From contig CAIRNJ010000045.1 of assembly GCA_903879915.1 (NCBI GenBank), positions 1 through 61,850 on the forward strand: a stretch of 61,850 bases of DNA. The letters are read 5' to 3'. Origin of the DNA: an uncultured Elusimicrobia bacterium (GTDB taxonomy: Bacteria > Elusimicrobiota > Elusimicrobia > Elusimicrobiales > UBA9959). Of the stretch, positions 36,201-44,527 are shown one piece after another (position 1 is the stretch's first letter; every line of letters starts with the position of its first letter). The notes beneath the pieces are model-generated. The model did not search any database and had not been told where the DNA came from. It saw nothing but the letters and a program-made list of their open reading frames with translations. Made by a program: the position numbers and the translations under genes.

Positions 36201-36591
36201 GCCCAAGCCCGCTCCCGCGCCGGCCGCGACACAGCCCAAGCCGGCCCCGGCGGCGGCCGCCCAGCCCGCGCTCAAGCTGGAACCGAAAACGTCCCCATTA
36301 TCGGCAGCCAAGCCTGCTCCCGCGGCTGCGCCCGCGCAGCTTAAACCCGCCCTGGCAGGCATAGAACTTGCGCCCCGGGCCGGCCTTGAGATGACTTTAA
36401 AAGTTTCACCGCCGGACGGAACGCCCGCCCCCGCGCCGGCCGCCGCCGGAACCGCTCCGGCGCCCGCGAAACCCGCCGTCGAACCCGCGCCCGAAAAGCC
36501 CAAGCCTGCGCCGGCGCGGCGCCCAGACCCGACCGGTCACGACTTTGAAAAGACCTTCCCGCTAATTTACCCGACCGAGGAGAAAAAATGA
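33277..36591 (+). CDS. CHASE2-domain Ser/Thr protein kinase with long Pro/Ala/Lys tail
   Basis: A 1104-aa sensor kinase. An N-terminal membrane helix is followed by a periplasmic CHASE2 sensor (about 25-360, with FYDFRAQLSS and DVAIIEINDDSISKIGRWPW), three transmembrane helices (about 370-450) and a helical, TPR-like linker. The cytoplasmic kinase domain (about 570-840) has LGKGAMGIVYLG, HRDIKPAN (His696-Arg697-Asp698) and DFGIAR. The final about 250 residues are low-complexity Ala/Pro/Lys/Gln repeats such as AQPKPAPA, ending in a short charged peptide. The start is GTG at 33277 after GGGGGAAAG. It is the largest gene of the operon. Its stop overlaps the PP2C gene (ATGA). Confidence 0.93.
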   Translation: MRKFIFSNILWGFGLTIASLFCYFTNRGIEAAELKFYDFRAQLSSSQPHINDVAIIEINDDSISKIGRWPWSRSKIAEMLVLLSSETTRPAVIGLNILFSEPEKSGEAAMADLLRNRYTELVASKKIKETGKSSEFLGLLETARKDADNDAKLASAISAAGNVVLPLYFGTGIPTSKPKPEPEWLKRFAPTVSHNAGPADITEEGTEITTPLDALGAAAAGAGHVNVFTDLDGTVRKEYPFIPYGLSFYPSFAAEIVRVRLGLSSGEVNLTPGSVAVFGKSRMPLDPTSSSLVAFNVRKAFKYYSFYDVLNGKVVPEAFKGKMVLIGITAQGIGSLYVTPTDSTMPAVDFTANVAENILSGRFIARPEWAFPAELGLILLAGLFTALLLPRLKAGPGALVTGTAFTALIAAGIFLFTSKGLWLKVMYPSVLLVTGYIFVISKRFFSTEKKKELIEVSQIETNKMLGLSFQGQGMLDLAFEKLRLCPIDANMKYTLYNLALDFERKRQFNKAAAVYEHIGQVDAGYKDIISKIDILKKASEGAVFGGSLGGKSNDSTLLMGGASATPMLGRYEIQKELGKGAMGIVYLGRDPKINRTVAIKTMRFEEGMEEKALKDQKERFFREAQAAGNLSHPNIVKIYDAGEEQDIAYLAMELLKGDDLKKWAAKDNLLPVDKVLEYMAKSADALDYAHKNGVVHRDIKPANIMLLEDGSLRVADFGIARITESSKTATGTVMGTPYYMSPEQIAGKKVDGRADLFSLGVTLYELLTGERPWKGGEAIGTLFFQISQDPWPDPVVYRPDLPKEILTVIDKALKKNPDERYQSGAEMAEDLRAVLENRPLKTAQAAPAAQPNPEAQPKPAAAPAAAAQPASAPAPTAAAQPAPAPAPAAQPAPVPTAAVLPAPKPDPKAATQPKPAQAPAPKPAALQPAPKPAPAPAAAQPKPAPAAQPALKPEPKAATQPKLAPAPKPAALQPAPKPAPAPAATQPKPAPAAAAQPALKLEPKTSPLSAAKPAPAAAPAQLKPALAGIELAPRAGLEMTLKVSPPDGTPAPAPAAAGTAPAPAKPAVEPAPEKPKPAPARRPDPTGHDFEKTFPLIYPTEEKK

Positions 36592-37397
36592 CCCTGAAAA
36601 TAGAATTCAGCGGCGCCTCCGACCCGGGTAAAGTGCGCGCCAACAACGAGGACAACTTCCTGCTCGCGCCTGAGCTGGACCTAGCCATCGTGGCCGACGG
36701 CATGGGGGGGCACAACTCCGGCGAGGTCGCTAGCTCCCTGGGCGTAAAAGTAACGCGCGAGAAATTCGAATCGATGTCCGGCACCGGCCTCAAACCAAAC
36801 CCTTACGACGAGAAGCTCTGCCTTGAAACCAACCAGCTGGGCTTCGCCGTCCAACTGGCCAACTCGGTGATCTACGAGGCCGGCAATTCCGGGCAGGACA
36901 ACAAAGGAATGGGAACCACGCTTACCGCAGCTCTGTTCAAGAGCCCGCGGCTGTGCCTGGCGCACATAGGCGATTCCCGGGCTTATCTTCTGCGCAACGG
37001 CCAGGCGAAGCAGCTCACCGAGGACCATTCGCTGGTAATGGAGCACGTGCGCAACGGCATCCTTACCAAGGCGCAGGCCGAGATCTCCCCGCTGCAGAAC
37101 ATCCTTACCAGGGCGCTGGGCACCCAGAAAACCCCGGCCGTGGACATGTTCGAGACCGAACTGGCGGAGGGGGACAGGATACTGATGTGCACGGACGGCC
37201 TGTTCAAGGCCGTCAGAGAGCCGGAGATATTCGCAACGCTCACAGCGCAGCCGGATGACGCACTGGCCTGCGCCAGCCTCATAGCCTCCGCCAACGCCCG
37301 CGGCGGTCCGGACAACATAACCCTTGTGATCGGAACGGTAACGAAAAAGACCTTTAAAGAGAAATTAAAGGACATGGTCAAGAAATCTTATGCGTAA
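36588..37397 (+). CDS. PP2C-type Ser/Thr protein phosphatase
   Basis: Metal-dependent phosphatase that reverses Ser/Thr phosphorylation, cytosolic, 269 aa. Visible PP2C motifs: SDPGKVRANNEDNF, IVADGMGGH (metal-binding Asp), GMGTTLTAALF, AHIGDSRAYLL, LMCTDGLFK, and GGPDNITLV near the C-terminus. All metal-binding aspartates look present. Translational coupling to the CHASE2 kinase (ATGA) and to the FHA gene (8-bp overlap) forms a kinase-phosphatase-reader cassette. The partner kinases are most likely the two upstream. Confidence 0.95.
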   Translation: MTLKIEFSGASDPGKVRANNEDNFLLAPELDLAIVADGMGGHNSGEVASSLGVKVTREKFESMSGTGLKPNPYDEKLCLETNQLGFAVQLANSVIYEAGNSGQDNKGMGTTLTAALFKSPRLCLAHIGDSRAYLLRNGQAKQLTEDHSLVMEHVRNGILTKAQAEISPLQNILTRALGTQKTPAVDMFETELAEGDRILMCTDGLFKAVREPEIFATLTAQPDDALACASLIASANARGGPDNITLVIGTVTKKTFKEKLKDMVKKSYA

Positions 37398-38040
37398 ATT
37401 ACAGCTCAGGTTCGAATCAGCCTTTATACGGGAGATCCCCCTGGACAAGCCGTCTTTTACCCTCGGGAGAAAGCCCGACAACGACATCGCCCTGGACAAT
37501 GCCGCGGTTTCCGGGCATCACTGCAAGTTCTACGAGGCCGGAGGCGGCTGGTTCGTGGAGGACCTCAACTCCACCAACGGAACTTTTGTGAACGGGAAAA
37601 AGACCCTGAAGGCCGGGCTGAAGAACGGGGACATCGTGGCCATAGTGAAGTACTCGCTGATCTTCGCGGACACCTCCGCGGAACAGAACAAAGCGGACAA
37701 GACGGCCCTGCCGGCGCAGAAACCCAAGCCCGCGCAAGGCACGCTGGAAGTGCTGGACAACCCGCTGGACAACCGCAAGGAATTCGAACTTACCGCGCTG
37801 TCCACTTATATCGGCCACTCGGCGCAGGCCGCCATCCCCTACAAGAGCGGCGGTCTGTTCGGCGGGGGGCCGGAACTCGCGGCCGTGATCACCATGCGCC
37901 CGGACGGCTACTACCTGAACCCCATCAAGGAAGGCTACGCCAAGCATAACGGCAACGCCCTTACGGAAAAAGCGCTGCTGGCCGACGACGACGTGATAGA
38001 GGTGGGCATAACGCGCTTCCGGTTCTTCGTCAAGAAGTGA
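37390..38040 (+). CDS. FHA-domain protein with a second, degenerate FHA-like domain
   Basis: A phosphothreonine-reader protein, 216 aa, probably cytosolic. The first FHA domain (about 22-92) has the full recognition set: Gly26-Arg27, Ser41-Gly-His-His44, and NSTNGT (60-65). A short charged linker is followed by a second region (about 128-213) with FHA spacing: YIGH in place of the GR turn, PDGYYLNP, HNGNAL, LLADDDVIEVGITRFRF. It lacks the phospho-binding Arg, so it may serve in protein contact. As the last gene of the operon it would bind a target phosphorylated by the upstream kinases. Confidence 0.85.
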   Translation: MRKLQLRFESAFIREIPLDKPSFTLGRKPDNDIALDNAAVSGHHCKFYEAGGGWFVEDLNSTNGTFVNGKKTLKAGLKNGDIVAIVKYSLIFADTSAEQNKADKTALPAQKPKPAQGTLEVLDNPLDNRKEFELTALSTYIGHSAQAAIPYKSGGLFGGGPELAAVITMRPDGYYLNPIKEGYAKHNGNALTEKALLADDDVIEVGITRFRFFVKK

Positions 38041-38052
38041 CCTTTTCCTAAA

Positions 38053-38132
38053 TTAGCAATCGCAGCCCAAGACTGCTATTGACACTAAAACCCGCTTTTG
38101 CTAAACTAGCAATTGTAAGGTTGAAGTGCTAA
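38053..38132 (+). promoter_or_regulatory. groESL promoter with two CIRCE-like operators
   Basis: TTGACA (38079-38084), a 17-bp spacer and TAAACT (38102-38107) form a sigma-70 promoter. Two inverted repeats have the 9-9-9 geometry of the HrcA operator CIRCE. The first is TTAGCAATC-N9-GACTGCTAT (38053-38079), touching the -35 box. The second is CTAGCAATT-N9-AAGTGCTAA (38106-38132), covering the end of the -10 box and the start site. Both resemble TTAGCACTC-N9-GAGTGCTAA. Heat-shock repression by HrcA is expected; hrcA itself is not in the window. Confidence 0.8.
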
Positions 38133-38177
38133 AAATCATTTTAAAACTCAGGCACTAATTCTACAGGAGGGAAAAAC

Positions 38178-38486
38178 ATGGCAGACACAGCGACCAAGAT
38201 AAAGATACAGCCCCTCGGCGACAGGGTAATCCTGAAAGCCGTCGAGGCCAAAGAAGTGAAGAAAAGCGGGATCATCATCCCCGAGACCGCCAAAGAAAAA
38301 CCGCAGGAAGCGGAAGTCATCGCGGTGGGCAAAGGCCGCACCACCGAGGACGGCAAGCTCATCCCGATGGAAGTGAAGGCCGGCGACCACGTGCTTTACG
38401 GCAAATACTCCGGCACCGAGATCAAGATAAACGATGAGGAATATCTCATCATGCGCGAGGAAGACGTCCTCGGCATCGTACGCTGA
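38178..38486 (+). CDS. groES: Co-chaperonin GroES
   Basis: Seven-membered lid of the GroEL folding chamber, 102 aa. Conserved segments: [14 protein letters not shown], the mobile-loop region [26 protein letters not shown] (slightly long N-terminus), [19 protein letters not shown], and the terminal EEDVLGIV. A strong AGGAGGG site precedes the ATG. The gene sits directly behind the two CIRCE-like operators and 24 bp before groEL. Confidence 0.97.
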   Translation: MADTATKIKIQPLGDRVILKAVEAKEVKKSGIIIPETAKEKPQEAEVIAVGKGRTTEDGKLIPMEVKAGDHVLYGKYSGTEIKINDEEYLIMREEDVLGIVR

Positions 38487-38510
38487 TACTATAAGGAAAG
38501 GAATTAAAAC

Positions 38511-40145
<1,635 letters not shown>

Positions 40146-40168
40146 GCCGTACAATAAGTAAATAAAGA

Positions 40169-40198
40169 CCCCCGGCCCCAAAAGGCCGGGGGTTTTTT
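40169..40198 (+). terminator. Intrinsic terminator of groESL
   Basis: A 9-bp stem CCCCCGGCC / GGCCGGGGG (40169-40177 and 40184-40192) has a CCAAAA loop and is followed by six T residues. Confidence 0.93.
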
Positions 40199-40253
40199 AT
40201 TTGCCTTAGGCGCGCGTTTTATATATTCTGTAAGCGGTTACGGAGGAGGCGCG

Positions 40254-40634
40254 ATGGGAATAGAGTTCAAGATAAACGTAAAGAGCAAGATCACGCTGAA
40301 CGGCAAGGAATACGGCTCGGTGGAGGATGTGCCGCCGGAACAGCGGGACGTGGTGCAGAACGCGCTGGCGCAGGCCGGCGCGCCTGGAGCGCACAAGAAG
40401 TTCACGGTGAACGGCACGGGTTACGACAGCCCCGAGGCGATGCCGCCCGACGTGCGCGCCACCTACGAGCAGGCCCTGGAGAAAGCCAAGACCGTGGCCC
40501 GCCGGACCGGCGCCGAACTGCCCGCGCCCCAGACCGGGATCAGGGTGGAAGGGGGGCTTTCCCCGAAAACCCTGGCGATAATAGTATTCCTGGCCATCCT
40601 GGCCCTGATGATAAAATACTTCACGGCGCACTAG
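40254..40634 (+). CDS. Small tail-anchored protein with two repeats of an NG-PP motif
   Basis: A 126-aa protein not tied to a named family. Residues about 13-42 and 49-78 are an internal repeat: each reads roughly K-(I/F)-T-(L/V)-NG-x-x-Y-x-S-x-E-x-(V/M)-PP-(E/D)-x-R, followed by a helix ending in (A/E)-(Q/K)-A. A Pro-rich linker then leads to a single C-terminal transmembrane helix (about 102-122) and a short tail. Such C-terminal anchors leave the repeats in the cytoplasm. A GGAGG ribosome-binding site and an independent position after the groEL terminator suggest its own transcript. The function is unknown. Confidence 0.7.
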   Translation: MGIEFKINVKSKITLNGKEYGSVEDVPPEQRDVVQNALAQAGAPGAHKKFTVNGTGYDSPEAMPPDVRATYEQALEKAKTVARRTGAELPAPQTGIRVEGGLSPKTLAIIVFLAILALMIKYFTAH

Positions 40635-40651
40635 CTAAAATTTTCACTGAA

Positions 40652-40808
40652 GGCGGCGGGTGGACCGGTTAGCAAAACCTTCGCGGAGGCTTCGGCTTGC
40701 GTAGCGCCGAAGCCGGGTGGAGTTCGCGAAGCGAACGACACAACTCGTGATGAGGGGCGCGCACGGTGTGCGCGACCCCGCGTTTTGCTAACCGGTCCAC
40801 CCGACGCC
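40652..40808. repeat. Structured palindromic repeat, copy B (inverted relative to copy A)
   Basis: Arms 40652-40678 and 40782-40808 are complementary over 27 nt with one mismatch. Read on the minus strand, 40747-40788 matches 28800-28841 of copy A at 40 of 42 positions, and 40672-40691 matches 28868-28887 exactly. The two differences are a C/G pair swap within the small hairpin (GCGCAC-ACC-GTGCGC here). The central region has a different stem (GCTTCGGCTTGCG against CGCCGAAGC) and a GTTCGCGAAGCGAAC segment. It lies between convergent genes, like copy A. Confidence 0.8.
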
Positions 40809-40814
40809 CGGGCT

Positions 40815-42083
40815 CTAAGCCGCTTCGGGGTTTTCCGTCGGGGTGGTCGTTATCATTTCTTCGGCGTCTTTTAGGCCGTTCTGGGACCGCGTTAAACTGC
40901 CGCCCAGGCCCCAGAAGCCGGCGGCCGAGACGCAGGCCAGGAAAGCTATCAGGAACCACGGGCCCTGCTGGAAATGCGGGCTGAGATGGTCAATGGCGTT
41001 CGAACCGATAAAGATGCCCGTAGCGCTGCCCACCTGCTGAAAAAGCCCCTGCACGCCCAGGTAGCGGCCCTTCTCGTGGCGCCCCGCCATGTTAGCGCCC
41101 AGCGCCTGAATGCCCGGCGACACCGCCACCTCGCCCAAAGTAACCACCACAATGGACGCCGCCGCGAAATAAAAAGAATAAGCGTAGCCCACGCCCAGGT
41201 AGCCCGCCGCGTAGAACAAAGCCCCGAGGGTAAGCCCCGTAGTGATACGCCAGCCCTCCACGAAGCGCGTGACAAAATACTGCATCAGCACCACGATAGA
41301 ACCGTTGATAGTGAACAGCAGCCCTATCTGCCGCTCCGAAAATCCCAGGTAAGTCTTTGAATAAAGCGAAGTAGCCACCACCAGTTGGCTCATCACCGCG
41401 CACATCGTAAAAGTAAAAACGCAGAAGCGCAGGAAATCCTTATTGCGCAGCGTGCCCGCCGCCGCCTGCAGGCTGAAGCCCTCGAACCCGCCCCGCGCCT
41501 CGCCAGGCTTATCCTTCACCGACAGGAAAACAATAACCGCGCAAACCGCGTACACCGCCGCCGTCACCCCGAACAGCGCGGCATAAGAGCCCGCCGCCAG
41601 CAGCCCGCCGATGGCCGGCCCCACCGCCCAACCCGCGTTGCCGCCCATCCTGAGCAGGCCGTAGGCTTTCATGCGCTGGGACGGGGGAACATAATCTGCC
41701 ACCCAGGATCTTGCCGCAGGCTGAAAGAACGAGCCCACCAGCATCCCCAGCGGATGGAAAACATAGATCGCCCAAAGCCCCGCTTTGCTGTAAATAACCC
41801 AGGCGATTATGGCGATAAGTACCGCGCGCAGCACCAGGGAAAGCACCATCACTTTCTTGCGGCCTATCGCGTCGGAGATCTCGCCGCCGGCCACATGCGC
41901 CACGGAAGCCAGCAGCATAGAAAGTGAAAGAAAAAGCCCCACCCAGGCCATAGGCACGCCGCGGTGCCCGGTAAGATACAGCGCCAGAAAAGGGAAAGAG
42001 ACCGAATAACCGGCTGTCATCAGCGCTTCCGAACCTGTCAGAAGCCAGAAAGCGGGGGGCAGAACCATACAATATAATAGCAA
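40815..42083 (-). CDS. Major facilitator superfamily transporter
   Basis: A proton- or substrate-coupled membrane transporter, 422 aa, with 11-12 predicted transmembrane helices. The loop 2-3 signature GGEISDAIGRKKVMV corresponds to the MFS motif GxxxDRxGRRxxL. Segments such as GGNAGWAVGPAIGGLLA (motif C-like) place it with drug/proton antiporters of the MdtH/EmrD type. A cytoplasmic Thr/Glu-rich C-terminal tail is present. The substrate cannot be told. An alternative start at Met6 would lose only five residues. It stands alone, with copy B of the repeat just downstream. Confidence 0.88.
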   Translation of the reverse strand: MLLYCMVLPPAFWLLTGSEALMTAGYSVSFPFLALYLTGHRGVPMAWVGLFLSLSMLLASVAHVAGGEISDAIGRKKVMVLSLVLRAVLIAIIAWVIYSKAGLWAIYVFHPLGMLVGSFFQPAARSWVADYVPPSQRMKAYGLLRMGGNAGWAVGPAIGGLLAAGSYAALFGVTAAVYAVCAVIVFLSVKDKPGEARGGFEGFSLQAAAGTLRNKDFLRFCVFTFTMCAVMSQLVVATSLYSKTYLGFSERQIGLLFTINGSIVVLMQYFVTRFVEGWRITTGLTLGALFYAAGYLGVGYAYSFYFAAASIVVVTLGEVAVSPGIQALGANMAGRHEKGRYLGVQGLFQQVGSATGIFIGSNAIDHLSPHFQQGPWFLIAFLACVSAAGFWGLGGSLTRSQNGLKDAEEMITTTPTENPEAA

Positions 42084-42184
42084 GACGACGCGCAGAAAAG
42101 ACAGCGCCGCGGCGCGCCCGCGCCGGGCCGCCCCGATTTATCTATGAAAAATCGTGGTTTTTTGCTAAAATATAGTTAATCCCG

Positions 42185-42910
42185 ATGCCAACCGCCGAAC
42201 TTACACGCAAGAGCGCGCTGCTAGCGAATTTTGCGGACATCAACAGCAGGATAACCAAAGCCTGCGCTGTGTCCGGAAAAGACCCCTCGGGAATAGAACT
42301 CCTGGCAGTCACCAAATACGCCGCCGCTGCCGACGTGGCCATTCTCGTAGAGGCCGGCGCCGTTAAGACCGCGGGGGAGAACAAAGTACAGGACGCGAAG
42401 AACAAATGGACGGCCGGCGAACTGGCCGGGAACCGCGCCGCTGTCTCTCTTCATTTTATAGGACACCTGCAGACCAACAAAGCCAAAGCCGCGGTGGAAA
42501 CTTTCGACTGGATAGATTGCATTGACAGCCTGAAAATAGCCGCGGAAGTCAACCGCCACGCCGCCGCCTGCGGCAAAGTGATGCCGGTGCTCATACAGCT
42601 CAAGCTCACCGCCTCGGCCACGCAGTCGGGCGTAAACCCGGCGCAGGCGGGGGAACTGCTGGCCGCCATCGGCGGCCTGGCGAACCTGGCCCCCAGCGGC
42701 TATATGGGCATAGCCCCGGCAGGCGCAGCCCCGGAAGAGCTGAAAACGGTTTTCGCGGAAGCTAAAAGGATCTTCGACCGGGATTTCCCGAGCAAAGCGA
42801 ACAATTCCGGCTTTAAGAATTATCTTTCGCTCGGCATGAGCGGGGATTACGAGCTGGCGGTGCAGGCGGGTTCCAACCTGCCGCGCATCGGCAGCGCGCT
42901 GTTCGCCTGA
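42185..42910 (+). CDS. yggS: YggS/PLPBP family pyridoxal phosphate homeostasis protein
   Basis: PLP-binding protein that buffers pyridoxal phosphate and amino-acid metabolism; it has no known catalytic activity. At 241 aa it has the usual length of about 230. The Schiff-base lysine is Lys44 in LLAVTKYA. Other conserved segments: GENKVQDAKNKW, LHFIGHLQTNKAK, and the phosphate-binding end LSLGMSGDYELAVQAG...RIGSALF. The ATG at 42185 lacks a strong ribosome-binding site. In many genomes this gene precedes a DUF167 gene, as here. Confidence 0.93.
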   Translation: MPTAELTRKSALLANFADINSRITKACAVSGKDPSGIELLAVTKYAAAADVAILVEAGAVKTAGENKVQDAKNKWTAGELAGNRAAVSLHFIGHLQTNKAKAAVETFDWIDCIDSLKIAAEVNRHAAACGKVMPVLIQLKLTASATQSGVNPAQAGELLAAIGGLANLAPSGYMGIAPAGAAPEELKTVFAEAKRIFDRDFPSKANNSGFKNYLSLGMSGDYELAVQAGSNLPRIGSALFA

Positions 42911-43027
42911 TCTGAGACGTAAAGGGGCCTTCCGGCGTAAGGCTCCCTCCCCAGAAACTGCACAAGGGGGAAACCACCAGCCGCGGCGCAGGACATCAGC
43001 CGCGGCGGCAACAGAGAGGTATAGAAC

Positions 43028-43291
43028 ATGATTGTAAAAGTACGAGTGATACCGAACTGCGAAGACAACGAAGTGGTTTCCCGCATAGGCAGCGTCCTGC
43101 GCGTGAAAATATGTGCGGCGGCGGAAGACCTTAAGATAAACATGCTGCTCCGTGATTATCTCTCGGAATTCTTCGAAGTCCCCGCCAAGATGGTCAACAT
43201 CATACGCGGGGCCAAAGGCCGCGAAAAGACGGTTGAAATAACCGGCAAGACCGAAGAGCAGCTTAAGAACCTCCTGGACGCGATACCGTAA
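43028..43291 (+). CDS. DUF167 (YggU) family protein
   Basis: An 87-aa conserved protein of the DUF167/YggU family, matched by VKVRVIPNCEDNEVV, LRVKICAAAEDLKINMLLRDYLSEFF (family: LKVRVxAPPVDGKANxxL) and VNIIRGAKGREKTVEI. The family has a known fold but no established function. It usually travels with yggS/yggT, which agrees with yggS 117 bp upstream. Family Pro and Gly residues in the middle are partly replaced (AAAEDLKIN), so it is somewhat divergent. An AGAGAGG site precedes the ATG. Confidence 0.85.
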   Translation: MIVKVRVIPNCEDNEVVSRIGSVLRVKICAAAEDLKINMLLRDYLSEFFEVPAKMVNIIRGAKGREKTVEITGKTEEQLKNLLDAIP

Positions 43292-43296
43292 AACAA

Positions 43297-43385
43297 ATCG
43301 AAGATCGGGGATCAAGGATCGGGGATAGCGAAGAAGCCAGAACTTTTCCCGGTTCCTGATCCTCGATCCTCGATCCTCGATTCTC
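43297..43385. repeat. GATC-rich imperfect inverted repeat
   Basis: Left arm 43297-43326 consists of GATC(G/A)-spaced units (GATCGGGGATCAAGGATC). Right arm 43352-43385 repeats GATCCTC three times. The arms are roughly complementary and hold six GATC sites in under 90 bp. It lies between DUF167 and mtnA. It could act as a hairpin or terminator, or as a methylation-rich spacer. Confidence 0.55.
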
Positions 43386-43392
43386 TATTTAT

Positions 43393-44454
43393 ATGATCCC
43401 CCCAAGGCTCATTTTCAGAAAAGGGTCGTTAAAAATACTTGACCAGCGGCTGCTGCCCGCCAAGGTTTCATACCTGACCGTAAAGGACGCCGCCGGCGTG
43501 GCAAAAGCCACCAAGGACATGGCCCTGCGCGGCGCGCCGCTCATCGGCTGCGCCGCCGCTTTCGGCTTCGCGCTGGAACTGCGCAGGCGCTGCCCCGCCT
43601 CCGCCAAAGAACTTGAAAGGACCGCTTTAAGTACGGCCGGGCTGCTCAAGGCCGCGCGGCCCACCGCGGTGGCGCTGTTCTACGCCGCCGACCGCATGCT
43701 GGCCGCGGCGCGCGCTTTCGCCGCGGCCAATCCCGGCCGCTTAGATACCGCCGCAAAGGCGCGGCTGCTGGCCGCCCTGGACCGCGAAGCGCGGCTGGTA
43801 ACCGAGGAAGACGAAGCCGCCTGCCTGGCCATGGGCCTGCACGGCGCCAGGCTGCTGCCGCGCGGAACGGTGATAATGACGCACTGCAACGCCGGGGCGC
43901 TGGCCACCATGGGCATAGGCACCGCCGTGGGCGTAATAACCGCCGCCCACGCGCAGAAAAAGATCAGGCACGCTTATTCCTGCGAAACGCGCCCCTATAT
44001 GCAGGGCGCGCGCCTCACCATCTGGGAACTTATGCGCGAAGGCGTTCCCGCCGAATTAATTACCGACAACATGGCCGCGCACATCATAAAGACCTGCGGC
44101 GTCAACGCCATCGTGGTGGGCGCCGACCGCATAGCGGCCAACGGCGATACCGCCAACAAGATAGGCACTTACGGCCTGGCCGTGATAGCGCGCCACCACA
44201 AGGTGCCGTTCTACGTGGCCGCGCCTACTCCCACGATAGACACGCGGGCGCCCGACGGGGACTCCATCGTGATAGAGGAGCGCTCCACGGACGAAGTGGT
44301 GCGCATCAACAACGTGTGCCTGGCGCCTAAAGGCGTGAAGGCCCGCCATCCCGCTTTCGACGTTACCCCGGCCGCCCTGATCACCGCCATCATAACCGAG
44401 AAGGGCGTGATAGCGCCGGTTACCCGCGCCAACATCCGCAAGAACCTGGCGTGA
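43393..44454 (+). CDS. mtnA: Methylthioribose-1-phosphate isomerase-like protein
   Basis: Isomerises 5-methylthioribose-1-phosphate to the ribulose form in methionine salvage. The 353-aa protein belongs to the eIF2B-alpha/MtnA fold. Signature segments: DMALRGAPLIGCAAAFG, the catalytic Cys in MTHCNAGALATMG, QGARLTIWEL, and the catalytic Asp in VVGADRIAANGDTANKIGTYG. All look intact and the length is normal. No other methionine-salvage genes are adjacent, so it may act with dispersed genes or in the related DHAP shunt. The start has no strong ribosome-binding site. Confidence 0.93.
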   Translation: MIPPRLIFRKGSLKILDQRLLPAKVSYLTVKDAAGVAKATKDMALRGAPLIGCAAAFGFALELRRRCPASAKELERTALSTAGLLKAARPTAVALFYAADRMLAAARAFAAANPGRLDTAAKARLLAALDREARLVTEEDEAACLAMGLHGARLLPRGTVIMTHCNAGALATMGIGTAVGVITAAHAQKKIRHAYSCETRPYMQGARLTIWELMREGVPAELITDNMAAHIIKTCGVNAIVVGADRIAANGDTANKIGTYGLAVIARHHKVPFYVAAPTPTIDTRAPDGDSIVIEERSTDEVVRINNVCLAPKGVKARHPAFDVTPAALITAIITEKGVIAPVTRANIRKNLA

Positions 44455-44527
44455 GGGGGCCGCCTCCGGAACAACCGCTGTTTTATTTCGTAATCTCTTT
44501 GTAACACCCCTTTGTTATCATTTACTC

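Noticed and set aside
35812-36531. A CRISPR or tandem DNA array in the repetitive stretch
   Set aside because: The repetition is imperfect and in frame with Ala/Pro/Lys codons; there are no constant repeats with unique spacers.
42911-43027. A riboswitch in the yggS-DUF167 gap
   Set aside because: It contains a short direct repeat (CAGCCGCGGCG twice) and a weak hairpin but no recognisable aptamer.
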